From contig NZ_FRAA01000001.1 in assembly GCF_900142205.1 (NCBI RefSeq), forward strand, positions 464,803-528,802: DNA of 64,000 nt. The letters run 5' to 3'. Made by a program: the position numbers and the translations under genes. The stretch's first letter is position 1, and each line of letters opens with the position of its first letter. The notes beneath the pieces are model-generated. The model saw only the letters and a list, made by a program, of their open reading frames with translations, made no database searches and had not been told where the DNA came from. This document shows, piece after piece, positions 25,779 through 36,233 of this stretch. The stretch comes from Reichenbachiella agariperforans (GTDB taxonomy: Bacteria; Bacteroidota; Bacteroidia; Cytophagales; Cyclobacteriaceae).

Positions 25779-28700
25779 TTATTGCTTTGTAAACTGAATA
25801 TAGAAGGTCTTGTCATCCACTGAACCTACTAGAAAATATATACCACTAGGCAAATGAGCTACATTGATAAGCATCGGTCCATCATGCTGCATCAACTCAT
25901 AATCCATTGACTGTCCTAATGAGTTATATAAATAATGCAGTACAGCCTCCCCCTCAGTGCTGTCTACATATAATTGAGACTTGGCTGGTACAGGATACAC
26001 TACAATACTGCTACGTGCATCGTCGCTAACGGTCAGTATATGTTTTACTTCATAGATAGCCTCTAACGTGTCCACACATCCCTCATTACTTCCCACTATT
26101 ACTGACATGGCATAATCCCCAATATCAAAAAATGTATAATTCAATGTATCTACCTGATCCACCCAGTCTCCATCTATGTACCACTGATAACTAGCTATCG
26201 TCGCATCAGGACTAACGGTGAACTGCGCATGTTGCCCTTCTTCTATATATAAAAATGCTGGAGTCATGTCCAACTCTGGGTCAAATGCTTTGAGTCTAAC
26301 CTCAAGTTCCACCGCATTGCTCTCATGATAGTCTGTAATATTGGTAACATAGAATGAAGTGTCAGTCAAAACAGGTCCTAACATCGCATCTTTCCCTTTG
26401 GCTATTAGCATTGTTAGTTCTTCATCTGCATAAAATGCAAAATACTCTCCATAGATGGGTGACGAGTAAACCAGATCATGACGACATACTCTTTTTAAAG
26501 TCTGCTCATTGATCCCGGGCTGAGTACTGGTAGCAAATATCACTGTCTCTTCTGTCAGATTAACACATCCGTTTTCGCTCGTCGCTTCTAGACTAATTTG
26601 CATTTGAGTTAGGTCTGACACATTCTCTACGATACTGCTCGCTGTCCCAACCTCTTGATTGTCCACTCGCCAAAGGACATTTTCTGCATGAATACTAGCA
26701 TCTATAGCCAGTAACATTTCGCTAGAAGACAAGTCAGTCGTATCGGGTTGATAGGTGAATTTAGCTCTTACTGGGTCTACTGTGATACTAACTGGCACTC
26801 TGACACTTTCATTCTCAGTAGCGACAGACGTCACGTAATAGGTTTGATCTGTATAAAGGATCGGTGTATTCCATACTTCTCCTTCGAACAACATCACACT
26901 ACTACTCTGCGTAGCATAGACGCGAATTGGTACCGAGTTACTCGCTGATATTTCTGCACTTTCTCCTGAGCAGACTAAGCCATCAGAGACTACAGGGGCT
27001 TCTCCTCTCTCTTTCACCTCATACGACACTATCTCCGATGCTGAACATCCTAATTCAGTCTCTACATTCAGAGACACGGCGTAGCTACCAATCTCATCAA
27101 ACGTTGTATAAGGGTTTTTTGCAGAAGAAAAATAACCATTAGAAAAAGCCCAAGACCAACTTACGGCCGTTAGACTCTGATCTATAAATTGCACCCGATT
27201 GGATTCGTTATCACCCAAATAGTAGATCTCTGGATCCGCTCTAAATTCTACTTTGGGATTGAAAATCTCAAAATACATCTTGTACATATCCGAACTGTAC
27301 CCCTTTACTATCTCCTGATAGTATAGTACCGAATCTTTTGCGAATCCATCCAAACTAAGGTCAGCCCCCTCTTTGATCAGTTGTGTCCCTGCTACATCAG
27401 CGTATATTCTAAATTCTTCGTCATTGTCTAGAGCTATCTCCTGATTTTCACACGTCAGTTGAGACCAGTTCAATGCTGGCTGCTGGAGAAATAAGTTATA
27501 CTTAACTTTGGCCTTCTCTAGGTTTGCCACCAGTTCATCATGCGAACTCCCAAACACAATGGCATAAGCGACTTTTTCAGACATATGTGCACCCAAAGTA
27601 TCTATATGTGCCGTTAACATCTGCGCCACATTGTTTCCCTGTTCTCCACCTGCAGTATCTTTGATAGTGGTCATAAAATCATACTTCAAGGAATCTGTGA
27701 ATAAGTCCGGAATGTCAATGGAATCAAAAGCAGCGTTATTCAAGTCGATCGCATGAAACACAGGTGACTGAGTGGAGAGTAACCCCATCCCCACCATGAC
27801 CTCTCCATCCTCGTTAGAGTTTGTGTATCCCATTCCGTTTTCGTCATCCCAGTAGGAAAAATTAGCTTGGGCATCTTCGATATTAAAATCAGCGTAAAAC
27901 CCAAAACACACCGAATCCTTCAATTGATCTGTAGTATTGGTTAATCGATATTCGTGAATCACAAAATCCCTGTTTACCTCATCATCCCACAGTAGCACCT
28001 CTTGCTCCACCAGTATCCCCAAAGGTCTAGTAGATAGACTGTCTGTAAACGAACCTCTCGCATAGGCATCCATATCTGACCTGTCATAAGGCTTAATATC
28101 TATCAGGGACTTGAAATCTAAATCTCTAGTAAGCGTGCTAAAGTCATGAATAATATTGTCTGATACCGAATCTGGATGCGTTCCTATCGCTATTCCCATA
28201 AAAGCTGCAACCTGCAATTGATCATAAAACAAACCATCTCCATCCCTGTACACATCAGTAGCATAGCATAAGTTAGCATTCGAAGCGATCGTTTGCTGGA
28301 TGTTAGAATTCTGTAATTCTACATAAGCTGGTGCCGTCTCCAGATGAAAATATTCGTAATCCTCATAACCCTCTGCATCGCTATAGTTCATCCGAAAACT
28401 CAATAGACTATCAGCTGGAGCATTCTTAGACAGAACAACTTTTATGGATACATCCAATAGACTATCACCTTCGTAGAGGCTTCCTAAAACGATCTCATCA
28501 TTCAGAATCTGCGCATAAGACGCAGCACTTTGCACAGAAACCTTGGCTGATGTCAACGCACGTAGGTGGTTGACATAGCTGAGCATAACATCTACTGTAT
28601 CTCCTGCATATATTGTATCTCCGTGCTTCGCAGTATAGCGCATATCAAAAGATCGCATAGCAGCCACTCCCTTTTCAGAAACAGCTCTTAGCACATTGAG

Positions 28701-30005
28701 TCGCCCCTTGCCCAGCTTCCCATAGTAGTCCATGTTGCTCCCAACGGCGTACACATCATCAGTGGTCATTCGGATTTGCTCCATGATTTGAATTGCTGAC
28801 ATGGATGGAAAAACTGATTTGACCAAAGCAGCAGTAGCAGCTACAGCGGGTGAAGAAAATGATGATCCTGAATTGTAGAAGTACTCATCATTGATATTGG
28901 TCGACAGAATAGATTGGCCTGGTGACATCAGATCTACATAGTAACTCCACGTTGCTTGTTCAAATTTCTCATCACTACTGTTGCTCATCGCTACAGACAA
29001 AACATGGTCATAGCTTGCTGGAAAAAAATTCAACTCTGCCTCTGTATTGCCTGCTGCAGCGACCACCACCATATCCTGCTCCAGTACCGCATAGTTAATG
29101 ATAGACTGTGCGATTTCGGATCGAAAGGTAGGATTGCCCCACGACAGGTTGATCACATCACACCCCATGTCGGCAGCATAAACAATCGTCTCATACGAAC
29201 CACTAAAAGCTCCATCTGACGAACGAGCAAGCTTGAGTGGCAAGAATTTGCTATTGTACGCTATGCCTGCTATTCCTATTTCATTGTTAGGTACTGCGGA
29301 TATTACCCCAGCTACATTACTCCCGTGAGAGTTGCTCTCACGAGCAGCATAACTCGGATCATTGTCATAGTCTCCCATGTCCCACCCAGTATAGTCATCT
29401 ATGTAACCATTGCCATCATCATCCTCGCCATTGATTGGGTCTCCCTCATTGTGATACAGATTCCCGACTAAGTCTTCGTGATCCAAATCAAACCCTGTAT
29501 CACTCACACCTATGAGGATATCACTACTCCCTTTGGTAATATCCCACGCCGCATACGCTTGAATCAAACCTAGCGAATTTTGATCTCCAATCCTTTCATC
29601 GTTAGGAACGAGAAGAATCTCAAACTCAGGTTCAGGTTCTACAGCAACTACATTGTCATAGGCTTTCAATGCTCGAATCAGTCCGTCTTCTTCTCCTTGA
29701 TTCACTGTAAGCTTATAGATTCCTTTTAGGTATCTACTTTCTTCATGGTGGGTTCTTGCTTGGGCTAGTGATGACGTAGACTGTAGAGAACGAACCGTTT
29801 TCACACTTTTATTACTCGATAGATCACTAACTACCAAAATATTATTTGTAGAACGAGCAGCGCTATTTCCGGTCTGACTTTCGTCAAGCTTAATGTAGAC
29901 AACAGTCTCCTGTGCAAAAGCTATCCCCTGCTGAATGAAAAGCAAACAGATAATACCTACCGCACATTTAATCCCCCACGAAAAATTGATCTTACTATAG
30001 CTCAT
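25779..30005 (-). CDS. Secreted S8 (subtilisin) peptidase with PKD domains and type A T9SS sorting domain
   Basis: 1408 residues. A signal peptide ends IAFAQ, followed by a propeptide-like region. The S8 catalytic domain spans about 140-440: Asp169 (VSDTGFD), His227 (SHGSNVAGV), Asn320 (AAAGN) and Ser382 in GSSFSSPA, where the usual GTS is GSS. An acidic calcium-type loop (GEDDDGNGYIDD) lies near residue 195. Two PKD-like domains occur in the C-terminal half (SWAFSNGYFSSAKNPYTTF, YQWYIDGDWVDQ). The last ~75 residues (VYPVPAKSQLYV, LPSGIYFL) are a type A T9SS sorting signal. It should be an exported, surface-bound protease. Confidence 0.92.
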   Translation of the reverse strand: MSYSKINFSWGIKCAVGIICLLFIQQGIAFAQETVVYIKLDESQTGNSAARSTNNILVVSDLSSNKSVKTVRSLQSTSSLAQARTHHEESRYLKGIYKLTVNQGEEDGLIRALKAYDNVVAVEPEPEFEILLVPNDERIGDQNSLGLIQAYAAWDITKGSSDILIGVSDTGFDLDHEDLVGNLYHNEGDPINGEDDDGNGYIDDYTGWDMGDYDNDPSYAARESNSHGSNVAGVISAVPNNEIGIAGIAYNSKFLPLKLARSSDGAFSGSYETIVYAADMGCDVINLSWGNPTFRSEIAQSIINYAVLEQDMVVVAAAGNTEAELNFFPASYDHVLSVAMSNSSDEKFEQATWSYYVDLMSPGQSILSTNINDEYFYNSGSSFSSPAVAATAALVKSVFPSMSAIQIMEQIRMTTDDVYAVGSNMDYYGKLGKGRLNVLRAVSEKGVAAMRSFDMRYTAKHGDTIYAGDTVDVMLSYVNHLRALTSAKVSVQSAASYAQILNDEIVLGSLYEGDSLLDVSIKVVLSKNAPADSLLSFRMNYSDAEGYEDYEYFHLETAPAYVELQNSNIQQTIASNANLCYATDVYRDGDGLFYDQLQVAAFMGIAIGTHPDSVSDNIIHDFSTLTRDLDFKSLIDIKPYDRSDMDAYARGSFTDSLSTRPLGILVEQEVLLWDDEVNRDFVIHEYRLTNTTDQLKDSVCFGFYADFNIEDAQANFSYWDDENGMGYTNSNEDGEVMVGMGLLSTQSPVFHAIDLNNAAFDSIDIPDLFTDSLKYDFMTTIKDTAGGEQGNNVAQMLTAHIDTLGAHMSEKVAYAIVFGSSHDELVANLEKAKVKYNLFLQQPALNWSQLTCENQEIALDNDEEFRIYADVAGTQLIKEGADLSLDGFAKDSVLYYQEIVKGYSSDMYKMYFEIFNPKVEFRADPEIYYLGDNESNRVQFIDQSLTAVSWSWAFSNGYFSSAKNPYTTFDEIGSYAVSLNVETELGCSASEIVSYEVKERGEAPVVSDGLVCSGESAEISASNSVPIRVYATQSSSVMLFEGEVWNTPILYTDQTYYVTSVATENESVRVPVSITVDPVRAKFTYQPDTTDLSSSEMLLAIDASIHAENVLWRVDNQEVGTASSIVENVSDLTQMQISLEATSENGCVNLTEETVIFATSTQPGINEQTLKRVCRHDLVYSSPIYGEYFAFYADEELTMLIAKGKDAMLGPVLTDTSFYVTNITDYHESNAVELEVRLKAFDPELDMTPAFLYIEEGQHAQFTVSPDATIASYQWYIDGDWVDQVDTLNYTFFDIGDYAMSVIVGSNEGCVDTLEAIYEVKHILTVSDDARSSIVVYPVPAKSQLYVDSTEGEAVLHYLYNSLGQSMDYELMQHDGPMLINVAHLPSGIYFLVGSVDDKTFYIQFTKQ

Positions 30006-30108
30006 CCGAAAACATTCTATTCTAGAAACGGACTTTATAAAGCCCTATTTCCCTACCATCCAAGTTATTGATAAATAATGAATACAAAGGTCTCAAGATT
30101 CTACCACA

Positions 30109-30143
30109 TTGAACTGACAATATGTCCTGTTTTTCTATCTTTG
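30109..30143 (+). promoter_or_regulatory. Promoter of the miaB operon
   Basis: TATCTTTG at 30136-30143 is an exact -7 match; TTG at 30109-30111 is 24 bases upstream, slightly long. The transcript would start about 40 bases before the miaB ATG. Confidence 0.5.
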
Positions 30144-30191
30144 CGTTTGGAAATAATTAGTACAAGCACAGCTTAAAAGTAAATCGAGAGA

Positions 30192-31649
30192 ATGAAAGGA
30201 CTCATAAGTGATTTAGACATTCTAAATGGAACAGAGCAAGAACAAGAAGAAGTTCGTGTATCTATAGAGGAAGGCAATACGGGCAAGAAAAAGCTGTATA
30301 TAGAGAGTTATGGCTGTCAGATGAATTTCTCAGACAGTGAGATCGTATCTTCTATCATGAAAGAACAAGGGTACACCACTACGTCTTCCCTAGAAGATGC
30401 CGACGTGACATTCCTCAACACCTGTTCGATCAGAGAAAAAGCTGAGCAAACGGTACGTAACAGACTTAACCACATCAATGCAGCCAAAAAGAGGCGTCCA
30501 GAGATGGTCATCGGTGTATTGGGGTGCATGGCCGAGCGTTTGAAATCTAAATTTCTAGAGGAAGAAAAAATAGTAGACTTAGTTGTAGGCCCTGATGCCT
30601 ACCGCGACTTACCCAACCTGTTAGGCGAAGTAGAGTCTGGTCAAAAAGCAGTCAACACTTTTCTCTCCCGAGAAGAAACCTATGCAGACATCAGCCCTGT
30701 CCGACTAAACTCCAACGGGGTGACGGCATTCATCTCCATCATGCGTGGCTGTGACAACATGTGCTCATTTTGTGTAGTGCCCTTTACTAGAGGACGAGAA
30801 AGAAGTCGTGACCCGTTCTCTATAGTCAAAGAAGCTCAGGATCTATTCGACAAAGGCTTTAAAGAAGTCACCCTACTCGGGCAAAATGTCGATTCATACA
30901 AATGGTCGGCAGAACAAAACAATAAAGCCAAACTCGAAAAGTCTGATATACAAGAAGTGATCAACTTCGCCAACCTACTCGAAATGGTTGCTAAAGTAGA
31001 CCCAAAACTCCGTGTCAGATTCTCAACTTCTCACCCAAAGGATATCACGGACGAAGTATTGCATACGATGAAAGCACACGACAACATCTGCAAATACATC
31101 CATCTCCCCGTACAAAGCGGTAACTCTAGAATTCTCGATATGATGAACCGCACCTATGATAGAGCGTGGTATATCAACAGAGTGGACAAAATCAAAGAAA
31201 TCCTAGGTGAAGACTGTGGACTATCTAGTGACATGATCACAGGATTCTGCAGCGAAACAGAAGAAGAGCATCAGGATACGCTCTCGCTCATGAGGTATGT
31301 CAAGTATGACCTGTCTTATATGTTCTTCTACTCTGAAAGACCTGGCACTCTCGCTGAGAAAAAATACGAAGATGACATCCCATTGGACATCAAGAAAAGG
31401 CGTCTAAACGAGATCATCGAACTACAAAACGAGTGCTCTAGAGAAACCAACCGTCGAGATGTAGGCAAAGAATTCGAAGTACTCATCGAGGGGACTTCCA
31501 AAAAATCTGAAGAACAACTCTTCGGACGTACAACAACTAATAAAGTAGTGATTTTCGATAAAGGGAATCATAAAAAAGGTGAATACGTCACAGTCAAAAT
31601 CAACGACAGTACGACAGGAACTCTTTTTGGAACTTTAATCGAAAACTAA
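30192..31649 (+). CDS. miaB: tRNA-2-methylthio-N6-dimethylallyladenosine synthase
   Basis: 485-residue radical SAM methylthiotransferase that adds the methylthio group to i6A37 of tRNAs. The N-terminal cluster ligands are Cys42 (SYGCQMN), Cys78 (NTCSIREK) and Cys112 (GCMAER). The radical SAM motif CDNMCSFC holds Cys187, Cys191 and Cys194. A TRAM RNA-binding domain is at the C-terminus (~415-485, [10 protein letters not shown]). An N-terminal acidic extension of about 30 residues precedes the conserved core. It opens a conserved Cytophagales cluster running to groEL. Confidence 0.96.
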   Translation: MKGLISDLDILNGTEQEQEEVRVSIEEGNTGKKKLYIESYGCQMNFSDSEIVSSIMKEQGYTTTSSLEDADVTFLNTCSIREKAEQTVRNRLNHINAAKKRRPEMVIGVLGCMAERLKSKFLEEEKIVDLVVGPDAYRDLPNLLGEVESGQKAVNTFLSREETYADISPVRLNSNGVTAFISIMRGCDNMCSFCVVPFTRGRERSRDPFSIVKEAQDLFDKGFKEVTLLGQNVDSYKWSAEQNNKAKLEKSDIQEVINFANLLEMVAKVDPKLRVRFSTSHPKDITDEVLHTMKAHDNICKYIHLPVQSGNSRILDMMNRTYDRAWYINRVDKIKEILGEDCGLSSDMITGFCSETEEEHQDTLSLMRYVKYDLSYMFFYSERPGTLAEKKYEDDIPLDIKKRRLNEIIELQNECSRETNRRDVGKEFEVLIEGTSKKSEEQLFGRTTTNKVVIFDKGNHKKGEYVTVKINDSTTGTLFGTLIEN

Positions 31650-31658
31650 CAATCAGCC

Positions 31659-32942
31659 TTGAAAGAATCTGACATTCAATCTATTAAGCAGCGTTTTGGC
31701 ATCATAGGTAATTCTCACCTGCTCAACCAAGCCATCAATGTAGCAGCGCAAGTTGCAGCTACAGACATGAGTGTATTGATCACCGGAGAAAGTGGTAGTG
31801 GAAAAGAGTCTTTCTCCAAGATCATCCATTCGCTGAGCAAGCGAAAACATGGTCAATTCATCGCCATCAACTGCGGAGCAATCCCAGAAGGGACGATAGA
31901 CTCTGAGCTATTTGGCCATGAGAAAGGGTCTTTTACTGGCGCGCATGAAGCCAGAAAGGGCTACTTCGAAGTGACCGACGGAGGGACTATATTCTTAGAC
32001 GAAATTGGTGAAATGCCAGTCAGTACTCAAGCCAGGCTACTTAGAGTACTAGAAAATGGCGAATTCCTAAAAGTAGGCTCATCCAAAGTTCTCAAAACCA
32101 ACGTACGAGTCATTGCTGCCACCAATGTAAACTTGCTAGGTGCTGTTCAAAACCGTAAGTTCAGAGAAGACCTCTACTACAGATTGAATACCGTACCTAT
32201 ATATGTACCACCTCTAAGAGAACGCGGTGCAGACATAGAGTTACTGTTTAGGAAATTTGCATTCGATTTTGGCGAGCAGTATCACGTCGAGCCAATCAAA
32301 CTGACAGACAATGCCAAACAGCTCGTCAACAAGTTTAGATTCCCTGGCAACATCCGACAACTTAAAAATATTGTGGAACAAATCTCAGTACTGGAGATGG
32401 ACAGAACACTAGATGCTCCCAAGCTAGCTACCTACCTCCCTACTGACAATTCCTACCTCCCTGCTCCTATAGAAAAGAAAGAGTCTAGTGGGCAAGACGG
32501 AGGTTTTTCTGAAAGAGACATCTTATATAAGATTCTTTTCGAGATGAAAAAAGATGTGACAGAATTAAAGAAGTTGATCCATGACATGCTCAACGACGAA
32601 AATTCTAACACCGAAATCCTCAAAGAGCACAAAACTCTATTTCAAAATCTAGAAATAGTAGACAACAAATACCAAAGCAAACCAGAAAGCTCGCGAAACG
32701 ACGAACCTCTATTAATATCTCCTTCTTCTAATAATGTTTCGACATACGAGTTGGATAAAATTGAAGATATTGCGCACGAAACGGAAGATGACGATTCGCT
32801 CTCTATCGAGAAAAAAGAGAAAGAACTCATCATCAAGGCTTTGAGAAAAAATAAAAACAAAAGAAAATACGCAGCACTCGATCTGGGCATATCCGAACGA
32901 ACCCTCTACAGAAAAATCAAACAGTATGAATTGGAAGATTAA
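31659..32942 (+). CDS. Sigma-54-type AAA+ transcriptional activator without receiver domain
   Basis: 427 residues, starting at TTG. It goes straight into the AAA+ domain: Walker A GESGSGKESF, a sigma-54 loop reading GSFTGA instead of GAFTGA, Walker B GGTIFLDEIGE, and the arginine-finger region FREDLYYRLN. A charged linker (residues ~275-385) with a coiled-coil patch follows, then a Fis-type HTH (YAALDLGISERTLYRKIKQYEL). With no sensory domain it may be constitutively active or controlled by partners. It overlaps lptE by 17 bases. Confidence 0.9.
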   Translation: MKESDIQSIKQRFGIIGNSHLLNQAINVAAQVAATDMSVLITGESGSGKESFSKIIHSLSKRKHGQFIAINCGAIPEGTIDSELFGHEKGSFTGAHEARKGYFEVTDGGTIFLDEIGEMPVSTQARLLRVLENGEFLKVGSSKVLKTNVRVIAATNVNLLGAVQNRKFREDLYYRLNTVPIYVPPLRERGADIELLFRKFAFDFGEQYHVEPIKLTDNAKQLVNKFRFPGNIRQLKNIVEQISVLEMDRTLDAPKLATYLPTDNSYLPAPIEKKESSGQDGGFSERDILYKILFEMKKDVTELKKLIHDMLNDENSNTEILKEHKTLFQNLEIVDNKYQSKPESSRNDEPLLISPSSNNVSTYELDKIEDIAHETEDDDSLSIEKKEKELIIKALRKNKNKRKYAALDLGISERTLYRKIKQYELED

Positions 32943-33453
32943 CCTAATGATCCTTTTGCTAGGCTGCACACTGAGTACTTCTTGTGGAGTCTACTCCTTC
33001 ACAGGTGCATCTATCTCGGCAGATGTCAAGACTATTTCTATCCCAACGTTCTACAACAATGCCCCGCTAGGTCCGTCCAACATGAGTATTACTTTCACAG
33101 AAAGTGTCCGGGATTACTTTCTACAAAACACCAACCTGGTACTTGTAGATAACGATGGTGACCTACAGTTAGAAGGAGCCATCTCCAATTATACACTCAC
33201 CCCCGTAGCAGTCACAGCAGCTCAAGACGACAGTAATATCGATCTAACCAGCCTCACTAGGATCACGATATATGTAGATGCAGTCTACGTCAACACCAAG
33301 GATGACACCTATGATTTTGACAAGACCTTTTCGTTCTTCATAGACTTTGATCAAAACGCCCAAGATTTGTCAGCCAACGAGGAAGAATTCGTGGAAGAAA
33401 TCTTTGATCAAATCATATTGGATATATTTAACAGCTCTGTTGCGAATTGGTAA
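32926..33453 (+). CDS. lptE: LptE-family LPS assembly lipoprotein
   Basis: 175 residues. A signal ends LSTSC (lipobox), followed by GVYSFTGASI, the usual start of Bacteroidota LptE. The rest has the pattern KTISIPTFYNNAP, TFTESVRDYFLQNTNLVLV, GDLQLEGAISNYTLTPVAV of the family. LptE plugs the LptD beta-barrel that inserts LPS into the outer membrane. Its start overlaps the sigma-54 activator gene by 17 bases. Confidence 0.88.
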   Translation: MNWKINLMILLLGCTLSTSCGVYSFTGASISADVKTISIPTFYNNAPLGPSNMSITFTESVRDYFLQNTNLVLVDNDGDLQLEGAISNYTLTPVAVTAAQDDSNIDLTSLTRITIYVDAVYVNTKDDTYDFDKTFSFFIDFDQNAQDLSANEEEFVEEIFDQIILDIFNSSVANW

Positions 33454-33468
33454 ATTTTATTAACTTTA
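33440..33468 (+). promoter_or_regulatory. Possible internal promoter before the lysine-rich TPR gene
   Basis: TTG at 33440-33442, an 18-base gap and TAACTTTA at 33461-33468 resemble the Bacteroidota promoter with one mismatch. Confidence 0.35.
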
Positions 33469-33494
33469 GCGTTTAGCATAAACCACACACACCT

Positions 33495-35801
33495 TTGAAT
33501 AAGCAGAAGTTTATTGAGTTAGTAGGAGCCGCAGATCAAGCATCTGAGTTAGAGATAAAAGCACTGGAAAAACTAGTTCAACAATATCCGTTTTTTCAAA
33601 ATGGTCATGTTGTACTAGCCAAGGCTAGCAAAGCGAAAAAACTCCCTTCTACCCCCAAAAGAATGAGTACTGCAGCCGTTTATGCCACCAATCGTGCAGT
33701 CTTCAAACAATACCTACTAGCAACTAGCACAAGAAAAACCAATGCTAAACCTAGTCCTACTAAGGTACAGCAGACAACCAAGGCAGCTCCTTCTCCGAGT
33801 ACACCTCAAGCACCCACCCCTGCAACAGGTAATTTGGATAAATTCATAGAAGAGGTCTATTCCAATCTGGAAAACTGGAAATCCAGTCGAGAAAGCTACT
33901 TAGAATATGAAAAAAATCACCCTGAGGAGATTGTTATTAAGCCAGTTGATAAAAAGATAGAGGTAGAAAAAGAGGAAGAGGTCGATGTAAGTGATACAGT
34001 TGAACAAGACATCTATGAACAGCTCAAAAAGCAAGTTGCAGATGAAGTAAATGCCGAAGAAGCAAAAGCAACACCTATCTCTCGAGACGCTGACCAACCT
34101 ATCACTGAGAACAATGATGACGAAGATGCATTCAAAAAAGAGCTAGAATCTATCGAAGCACAAGTCGATGCAAAGGTTGAAGAAGTAAAGAAAAGCACAC
34201 AAGATACCCCAGCAGAAAGCGAAGAAGAAAATCCAGAAGCAAAAATTCCTAAAGAAGAAAAAACCCCTTCTGCACCATCTCCCGTCGAGCCAGAAAAGAT
34301 TATACCCGAGAGTAGTTATCAGTCTTCAAGTAAAAGCGCTGATGTATCGGATGGTCCCGATATCGAAGAGATCGATGCTAATTTCGAAGCTTTAGAGAAC
34401 GAAATAGCACAATCTGCTCCCGAAGAAAAAAAGGAAGAAGTTGAGGACATAGAAGACTCTAAAAAACAGTCTGTTAAGGAAGAAAAAATAACAGAAAAAA
34501 CAGAAGAGGTCCCTACCCCTACTACCATTATTCCAGATGATGAATCTGACACACCTGTAGTAGATGAGTCTGTCGTAGAACTGGAACCAGAAATGGTCTA
34601 TAATTTCAATAGTCCAATCCCTGTCCCGCAAGAAGCCCCAGAAAACCTCAGCAAAAAGACCATCAAGGAGACTAAAAAAGAAGAAAACCTCATCTCCAGC
34701 GAAGAACTCTCACAAATCGTAGACAAGGTCAGTGAAGAGGTAGAAGCAGAAGAAAATAAATCCAGTCAACCCAATGAAATTTCGTCAGAAGTATCTGAAA
34801 AGATAGAAGCGGAAATTGAAGCAGTTGTGCCTCACGTCGAAGAGCATGAAGAAGAAGCAAGTACAGTTGACACACCTAAAAAAACAAAAAAAGAAAGCAA
34901 AGCCAAAATAGAAGACCCTAGTGAGGATGAAATAGCTGAAAGTGAAAACCTAGAGCTAACGCCTGAACCTACGGACGAAGATCTAGAAAACATCAACCAA
35001 GAAAGAAGCAGTCTAAAACTAGTACCTGGCGCATCACGAGGAGATAAAAAATTCCGTCTGGCTATCCTAAAACGTCCACACAACTTCACAAAGCCAAAGC
35101 GTGAAGAAGGTATTGAGACCAAACAAGAGAAAGAGCCTGCTGCTGAAGAAAAACTAGAGACTAAAAAACCAGTTACAAAAAAAGTAACCAAGACCAAAGA
35201 ACCAACCGCTAAGAAAAAAACAGCTACTGAAACAAAGAAGCCTGCTACCAAAAAAGCGACCTCCACTGCAAAGAAAACAACAACAAAAAAGGCCGCTACC
35301 ACCAAGAAAACCACGACTAAAAAAACAGAGAAATCTACCGATACAGATGACACAGATGACAAAAAGAAATCATCACTCAAAAGCTCTCCAAAATTCAGAG
35401 TATCGGCCTCTATCAAGACATCAAAAAAACTAACCTCCGAAAAACCTAAATCGAAGAAAAAAACAAACGAGGACTCAGAAGAGGATAAAAAAAAAACGAC
35501 TAAAATAAATAAGGAAAAGGCTCCAAAAGATACCCAAAATTCTATCATAGATTCCTTTATAGAGTCTAATCCTAGCATCAAAGTATCTAAAGGAGCGAAA
35601 AGCCTCCCAGAAAACACTGAAGACCTCTCCTCGAAAAGCACCGCTTTCCCTGAAGAAGTCATCACCGAAAACCTTGCTGCAATATTAACTGCACAAGGAA
35701 AAACACTAAGAGCCATTGAGATCTATCAGAAATTAATTTTGAAAAATCCTCAAAAAAAGGCTTACTTTGCGTCTCAAATTGAAAAACTAAATAAATTATA
35801 A
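33495..35801 (+). CDS. Long low-complexity protein with C-terminal TPR-like helix pair
   Basis: 768 residues starting at TTG. The N-terminal ~75 residues are folded and helical (FIELVGAADQASELEIKALEKLVQQYPFFQNGH). Residues ~85-500 are disordered and Glu-rich. Residues ~555-640 are a Lys/Thr/Ala-rich stretch of repeated TKKxxTKK units resembling histone-H1-type tails. The last ~45 residues form a TPR-like pair (LTAQGKTLRAIEIYQKLILKNPQKKAYF). No signal peptide. Its fixed place between lptE and secG suggests an envelope or secretion link, but the function is unknown. The composition causes long spurious antisense frames. Confidence 0.82.
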   Translation: MNKQKFIELVGAADQASELEIKALEKLVQQYPFFQNGHVVLAKASKAKKLPSTPKRMSTAAVYATNRAVFKQYLLATSTRKTNAKPSPTKVQQTTKAAPSPSTPQAPTPATGNLDKFIEEVYSNLENWKSSRESYLEYEKNHPEEIVIKPVDKKIEVEKEEEVDVSDTVEQDIYEQLKKQVADEVNAEEAKATPISRDADQPITENNDDEDAFKKELESIEAQVDAKVEEVKKSTQDTPAESEEENPEAKIPKEEKTPSAPSPVEPEKIIPESSYQSSSKSADVSDGPDIEEIDANFEALENEIAQSAPEEKKEEVEDIEDSKKQSVKEEKITEKTEEVPTPTTIIPDDESDTPVVDESVVELEPEMVYNFNSPIPVPQEAPENLSKKTIKETKKEENLISSEELSQIVDKVSEEVEAEENKSSQPNEISSEVSEKIEAEIEAVVPHVEEHEEEASTVDTPKKTKKESKAKIEDPSEDEIAESENLELTPEPTDEDLENINQERSSLKLVPGASRGDKKFRLAILKRPHNFTKPKREEGIETKQEKEPAAEEKLETKKPVTKKVTKTKEPTAKKKTATETKKPATKKATSTAKKTTTKKAATTKKTTTKKTEKSTDTDDTDDKKKSSLKSSPKFRVSASIKTSKKLTSEKPKSKKKTNEDSEEDKKKTTKINKEKAPKDTQNSIIDSFIESNPSIKVSKGAKSLPENTEDLSSKSTAFPEEVITENLAAILTAQGKTLRAIEIYQKLILKNPQKKAYFASQIEKLNKL

Positions 35802-36176
35802 ATGTTTGCAACTATCATTACATTGATTGTCATCGTAGCAATCGTCCTTATCTTGGTCATCCTAGCACAGAACTCTAAAGGCGGTGGATTGACAAGTCAG
35901 TTTGGTGGATCTGGCACTTCTCAATTGATGGGTGTAAAGAAAACAGGTGACTTATTAGAAAAAATGACATGGTCATTGGCCATCGCACTTATCGTATTGA
36001 CTATGTCCACCAAATTCTTGATTGGCTCTGCCAACGAGAGCGGTGAGTTCGTCAGCCCAAACATCGAAAGTGCACAAGACAAAGCCATTTCTCCGAGCTT
36101 GAATATGGAAGAGGAAGCTCCAACAGCGACTGAAGAATTACCAGCAATCGAAGAGGCTACAGAAGAAGCCGAATAA
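35802..36176 (+). CDS. secG: Preprotein translocase subunit SecG
   Basis: 124 residues. Two membrane helices (about 4-22 and 52-72) frame the family loop NSKGGGLTSQFGGSGTSQLMGVKKTGD. The C-terminal ~45 residues are an acidic extension (NMEEEAPTATEELPAIEEATEE) beyond the usual SecG length. SecG assists SecYE in protein export across the inner membrane. It starts at the base after the preceding stop, so the two genes form one operon, ending in the terminator at 36203. Confidence 0.93.
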   Translation: MFATIITLIVIVAIVLILVILAQNSKGGGLTSQFGGSGTSQLMGVKKTGDLLEKMTWSLAIALIVLTMSTKFLIGSANESGEFVSPNIESAQDKAISPSLNMEEEAPTATEELPAIEEATEEAE

Positions 36177-36202
36177 ACCTCGAACAGCTAAAAAAGGCCT
36201 TG

Positions 36203-36233
36203 AAGTCCTGACATATTTGTCAGGACTTTTTTT
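36203..36233 (+). terminator. Rho-independent terminator after secG
   Basis: Perfect 11-bp stem (36203-36213 with 36218-36228), 4-base loop and a T-run to 36233. Confidence 0.88.

Noticed and set aside
34832-35716. 294-codon minus-strand open frame
   Set aside because: Antisense to the Lys/Glu-rich gene at 33495; the Phe/Val/Ser-only composition is a mirror of AAA/GAA codons, with no start context.
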